Below are positions 60,268 through 64,000 of a stretch of DNA of 64,000 bases, piece after piece. The stretch spans positions 132,291-196,290 of the forward strand of contig NZ_JADOEP010000005.1 in assembly GCF_016745275.1 (NCBI RefSeq), in the 5' to 3' direction. Each line of letters opens with the position of its first letter. Positions within the stretch are counted from its first letter, which is position 1. A program made the position numbers and the translations under genes. The DNA comes from Enterococcus sp. BWB1-3. Lineage in GTDB: Bacteria; Bacillota; Bacilli; Lactobacillales; Enterococcaceae. The notes beneath the pieces were generated by a model. The model saw nothing but the letters and a program-made list of their open reading frames with translations. It was not told the DNA's origin and did no database searches.

Positions 60268-60732
60268 GTGAAGAAAATAGTCAAAGTGTTTAAGTATTTG
60301 CTTCTGGTGACCATTTTACTAGTGATAACAAGCCCAGTTTTGGGAATTCCATTGATAAATAATATTGTTGTGTGGAGAATGGAAAGTGAATTGAAAAATA
60401 TTCCAGTGCCGAAGGGAACGAAACAAATTCAACATAAGAGTATTGTAGGTAAGCTGAATGGAAACGGAAATGGGGTGGACTATTTAGCTACTTTAGTTGT
60501 GGAGAGCAGACAGAGTTTAAACGAACTACAAGCATATTATAAATCACACAATCAAGAAGTGGATATCATGAATCAAAAGAGTGATAGGTTTAACGGGAAC
60601 CCCTTGGAGCGTGGTGAATTATTATATCAAAAATTAAGAGACAAAGCTGAATTTTCAAATTATTATACGATCTATTTTTATCGTTCAGCTAAGTTTGGCT
60701 CAATCCTTGAAAGTGATATTCGAGGACATTGA
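60268..60732 (+). CDS. Membrane-anchored hypothetical protein
   Basis: A 154-aa protein with GTG start behind AAGGAGATG. One N-terminal hydrophobic segment (about 8-33) acts as anchor or signal; the remaining 120 residues look like a small outward-facing globular domain (GNGNGVDYLATLVVES, YYTIYFYRSAKFGS). No family recognised. Confidence 0.7.
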   Translation: MKKIVKVFKYLLLVTILLVITSPVLGIPLINNIVVWRMESELKNIPVPKGTKQIQHKSIVGKLNGNGNGVDYLATLVVESRQSLNELQAYYKSHNQEVDIMNQKSDRFNGNPLERGELLYQKLRDKAEFSNYYTIYFYRSAKFGSILESDIRGH

Positions 60733-60835
60733 TAAGAGATACTGCTAGTAAGGGACAAAATTTTGTGTTTCAGTAATTGGGGCTATGATACACTTTACTT
60801 GACTATCAGTTACATTACCGGAAGGAATGAACTCT

Positions 60836-61972
60836 ATTGAGAAAAACATATGATCGTGAATTTAAACTAAAGATTTCACAGAATCTCCTTGAGAAGAAGG
60901 TAACTACTAAGAGAATATCTGAAGAATACAACATCTCTCGTCCAACAATTTCCCGATGGGTTTCAGAATATCCTCGATACGGAAAAAATGTTTTTTTTGG
61001 GCAAGGAAAAAGATTACCTGATAAAGAAGATTTCTACATTCTTGAACAGGAAAATAAACGGCTAACAGAGGAAAATGAAATTCTAAAAAAGTTCGACACG
61101 TTTGTGAAGCAAAAAAAGTAGTTCGTTTTGAGTTTGTTCACAAACATCATCAACAATATTCAATTCAAACTTTGTGTAGGATTCTAAATGTAAGTAGGTA
61201 AGGATATTATTTATGGCGGAATCGGCGCCCAAGTAGGACTCAACTCCGCCATAATTTTTTAAAAGAGAATATTAAGCGAGTGTTCTACGAATACAAGGGT
61301 CGATACGGATCTCCAAGAATCGCTCAACAATTTTACGATGAAGGAATCAAAACCAATAAACGTGTTGTGGCTGTCCTTATGCACAAAAGGATTTCATCAA
61401 CGCAACTCTTCTTATGGTAGAGGAAAAGCAATCGAAGAAACAGTAAAAGAAAATTTATTGAATCGACAATTTGAATAGAGCCAAATCGATGCTGTTTGGG
61501 TGACGGATATTACTTATATTCCTTGTAATGACGGTCTCCTCTATTTGTCCACCTATATTAACTTGGCAACTCGTATTCCACATTGCTATATGGTGGATTC
61601 AACCATGAAAAAAGAAATTGTCGTCTATCCATTACACATTTATAAAGGAGAATTGCCTACGGTAATTCATTCCGATAGAGGTAGCAATATCGGTCTCTTA
61701 TCCATCAAGAGCTGTTGACCGACCACCACATCACACATTCAATGAGCCAATCTGGGACTCCTGTTGACAATGCAGTAATCGAATCATTTCATCGATCGAT
61801 CAAACGAGAATTAATCGAACCCAACAAGCATAAAAGTAAAATAGAGATGAAGGTGTTAATCCAAGATTATTTAGAAGACTACTATCCAAACAAAAGAATC
61901 TATACAAAATTTATGATGACTCCTCGACAATTTGAGGCGAAGAAAATAAGTAATCTAACCGACTTTAACTAA
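60836..61972 (+). pseudogene. Decayed IS3-type transposase genes
   Basis: OrfA is complete (60837-61121, TTG start; HTH TYDREFKLKISQNLLEKK, zipper-like ENKRLTEENEILKK). OrfB is broken into pieces: an N-terminal trace near 61121-61200 (QHHQQYSIQTLCRIL), a middle part at about 61261-61420, then 61500-61718 (VTDITYIPCNDGLLYL, VIHSDRGS) and 61715-61972 (MSQSGTPVDNAVIESFHRSI, MTPRQFEAKK). A stop before 61500, a frame change at 61715 and a hairpin inserted at 61211-61260 show it is dead. It differs from the IS3 element at 41444. Confidence 0.85.
61211..61260 (+). repeat. Hairpin insertion inside the decayed IS
   Basis: TTATGGCGGA and TCCGCCATAA form a ten-pair stem with a 24-base loop, followed by six T. 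It interrupts the OrfB reading just after its first conserved stretch. It could be a terminator or a small inserted palindromic element. Confidence 0.55.
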
Positions 61973-62128
61973 ACTATTGCAGGTCCCCCTCCTGTGTATT
62001 TTTTTTATTTTACACACCTTATTTTTTCTGTCTAGTCTAGCCGATCCAGAGTTTTACTAAGAAAAAAAGACTAAGTTTGAACTAAATAAATCGGAGCTGA
62101 GTATTATTTAAGTTTCCATGTATTGAAA

Positions 62129-63457
62129 TTATCCAGCTATTTGGTCTTTAAAACTTTCTGATTTTAAGGTAGTTAGTTCTTTTAACGGTCTAGTTTTAAA
62201 ACCATAGTTTATCGTTCCATCCCAAAATTCTGTTGATAATTTTTTGTTTGAAGGTGTCCAATAGAACATTTGGTCATCAGGAGCAATGTTTAAATCTATT
62301 GTATTTTTTTTAGTTACAATCAAATCAAATTCAATTCGGCTATTCATAAAATACCGAATAATTTCTTCAAGCGTATTGAAGGAATTAGTTTCTATTTTTT
62401 GAATAGGAAAACTGGATGTAACTGATTTATTTACGTGGTTTTCGGTCCAAGACCATAATGTGTACATGGCTTTTTTTTCAATAAGTGCCACTTCATTCAA
62501 CAAATTCTCTATTTCACTGAAAGCCTGTTTTAAAGAAGCTGAGTGAATATCTATGGAAGCAATTTCTTTTGATACATTTTTCCACTTTTTTTGAGCAATC
62601 TTATATAAACCAATAATTTTTTTAAGAATTATTGCTTCTTCCGGATAAAGAGACGCTACTTTTTTTAAAAATTTTATATAGTCTCTTCTATAAAGACCGC
62701 CATTTCCAGCAAGGATACAGAAGTAATAGAAGAGCTTTTTATTTTTTTCCAGATGTTCTTTTTCTGACAAGATATGTTTCAATTCTTGAGACATGTGATC
62801 GAGACCATTTACCCCTTTACTCTCCCAATTAGACAGAAGAAATAGCTCTGCTGTGTGGTGGATAGCCTCTAAAATCATTTGCTTAGACAACGGAGCCATG
62901 TTACTTTGTTTAGTCATATTATAGTAAAAAATTCGGCCTTCAGAAGGATAAAAGACATTGGTGTCTTTTGGATAGACTGCACAAAGAAAATCTGAAATAG
63001 ACAGTTTTCTCATTTTGAAACTGAAATTATCATAAAAGTAAACAAACTCAGAATCTATTTTATGAACCGTTACATAATGATTTACATTACTTTCTTTTAC
63101 ATATGAAAATAATTCTTTGCTTTGAGGATCCTTCATATATTCTCTTACAGAGATTTCAATAATTGCAGACGAGTGGTCATTGAGAATAGTTGATAGAGTA
63201 GCAAGATAGTTTTCCTCCTCAGCCAAAATAATACTGATCTCCCTGTTTAGCAACGTAGAGAGTGTAAATATTCCCTGGTGGGTTGAACCTAGTGCTGAAA
63301 AGGTCCATCCGGATTGGGGCAGATTGGTGTAATTATACATGAAACTAAAACTTTGACTAATCCCAAAGAGAAGTTCATCTGTGATTGATGGATTATTTTG
63401 AGCAAGAAGATTACTGAATGATGCAATATAGCACGAGCTGTGCATTGAGTGTTTCAT
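62129..63457 (-). CDS. BtrH-like acyltransferase
   Basis: A 442-aa protein resembling the BtrH N-terminal family (butirosin biosynthesis), enzymes that move an acyl group from a carrier protein to an acceptor. The N-terminus has HSSCYIASFSNLL with a possible nucleophile Cys, then ITDELLFGISQSFSFMY, both family hallmarks; the central NVNHYVTVHKIDSEFVYFYDN and the DUF4872-like C-terminal half fit as well. It is transcribed with the FAD oxidoreductase upstream (14 bp apart), so both belong to a biosynthetic operon that begins outside the window. Confidence 0.75.
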   Translation of the reverse strand: MKHSMHSSCYIASFSNLLAQNNPSITDELLFGISQSFSFMYNYTNLPQSGWTFSALGSTHQGIFTLSTLLNREISIILAEEENYLATLSTILNDHSSAIIEISVREYMKDPQSKELFSYVKESNVNHYVTVHKIDSEFVYFYDNFSFKMRKLSISDFLCAVYPKDTNVFYPSEGRIFYYNMTKQSNMAPLSKQMILEAIHHTAELFLLSNWESKGVNGLDHMSQELKHILSEKEHLEKNKKLFYYFCILAGNGGLYRRDYIKFLKKVASLYPEEAIILKKIIGLYKIAQKKWKNVSKEIASIDIHSASLKQAFSEIENLLNEVALIEKKAMYTLWSWTENHVNKSVTSSFPIQKIETNSFNTLEEIIRYFMNSRIEFDLIVTKKNTIDLNIAPDDQMFYWTPSNKKLSTEFWDGTINYGFKTRPLKELTTLKSESFKDQIAG

Positions 63458-63471
63458 TGAATGCCCCCCAT

Positions 63472-64000
63472 TTATTCTTGATACTGATAGGTTTCTTTAT
63501 TGTCCAGCGATAAAATATGATTGGCTGCACGGATACCTTCTTTCACTGCACCATATGTACCGCCGGCGATCGATGTCCATTGGCTGCAGAAAAATAGATT
63601 TTTAATGCTGGTATTGGTAGTTTCATGTCTTTGACTACTGATGACAAATTCTTGTTTTTTTTCAAAACCATACATGGAACCTTTTCGATTGTGAGTATAG
63701 CGCTCATAGGTTAACGGTGTCGCAGAAGCCTTACAGATAACTTTAGTTTCATCAATAATTGGAAAATACTCTTTTAGAAGAGCGATGAAAAGCTCTTCAA
63801 TTTCTTTTTTTACATCTTTATAAATGCCGTGTGTTTGACATTCTTTCATAAAATCAAAATTCATAGCAAAACCTAAACATAGCTGTGACTTATTTTCAGG
63901 CGTACTTTTTGAATCTTTGGAATATAGGAAAGAAACCATTAAAAATTCTGTTTCTACAGGAATTTTTTGCTGGGCCACTTTGCTGTAAAAAGTTCGGTCA
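63472..64000 (-). CDS. FAD-dependent oxidoreductase, CrtI-like (C-terminal part)
   Basis: Partial; runs off the right edge, so the N-terminal FAD-binding fold is not seen. The visible 176 codons include FLYSKDSKS-type core strands, the NRKGSMYGFE segment and the C-terminal FAD-domain motif LFFCSQWTSIAGGTYGAVKEGIRAA (shown here for position; key residues GG-x-x-GA-x-x-G), as in phytoene desaturase/CrtI-type enzymes. Redox tailoring of a biosynthetic product is likely. Substrate unknown. Confidence 0.75.
   Translation of the reverse strand, partial: DRTFYSKVAQQKIPVETEFLMVSFLYSKDSKSTPENKSQLCLGFAMNFDFMKECQTHGIYKDVKKEIEELFIALLKEYFPIIDETKVICKASATPLTYERYTHNRKGSMYGFEKKQEFVISSQRHETTNTSIKNLFFCSQWTSIAGGTYGAVKEGIRAANHILSLDNKETYQYQE

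Overview
The window is a low-GC Bacillota chromosome, most likely Enterococcus or a close relative. The evidence is htrA followed by rlmH beside a cluster of DnaA boxes (the neighbourhood of oriC in many Lactobacillales), strong AGGAGG-type ribosome sites, frequent GTG/TTG starts and phage gene families typical of enterococci. The species is not decided by the sequence.

Layout. Bases 1-432 hold eight tandem copies of a 54-bp minisatellite. Then come htrA (minus strand), a DnaA-box-rich intergenic region, and rlmH (2491-2970). The 3' end of rlmH is an attachment site. From 2950 to 39967 lies a complete ~37-kb siphovirus-type prophage: tyrosine integrase, CI/Cro switch with palindromic operators, replication genes (SMC-like ATPase, Sak4-like ATPase, DUF669 protein, helicase, primase-helicase, candidate origin), RusA resolvase, ArpU-type late regulator, terminase, portal, head, tail with a programmed -1 frameshift, amidase endolysin, and a small leftward operon with two membrane micro-peptides next to attR. 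A second copy of the rlmH 3' end (codons for EPYHK-stop) marks attR at 39947-39967.

From 39968 to about 60002 lies a second accessory block, which ends in a third copy of the rlmH 3' end (59982-60002). The DNA just right of the second and third copies is homologous, so islands appear to have accumulated in tandem at rlmH, much as SCC elements do in staphylococci, but here beside a tyrosine-recombinase prophage. This block holds a truncated AbiH-type gene, an IS3-family element, an Agr-type quorum-sensing locus (intact agrD-like peptide gene, histidine kinase and LytTR regulator, but agrB reduced to its last codons at the IS edge), and a nonribosomal peptide synthetase (NRPS) operon: ABC-2 permease, NRPS broken by an internal deletion, a large second NRPS reading frame (E'-C-A-T-Cterminal), ABC ATPase, ABC exporter and Sfp-type phosphopantetheinyl transferase. 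A decayed IS1182-type transposase and a divergent CPBP protease / Rgg-like regulator pair around a perfect palindrome follow.

After 60002 come a small membrane protein, a decayed IS3-type element, and a leftward BtrH-like acyltransferase with the C-terminal part of a CrtI-type FAD oxidoreductase that runs off the window.

How it works together (inference): the phage late region appears to be controlled by the ArpU-like protein through two copies of a 31-bp promoter-like motif, one upstream of terS and one upstream of a ~340-nt structured, terminator-ended leader before the capsid/tail-tube module. In the second island, an Agr-like peptide circuit sits directly upstream of the NRPS operon and may control it. 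Both agrB and the NRPS look damaged in this strain, so the pathway may be inactive here.
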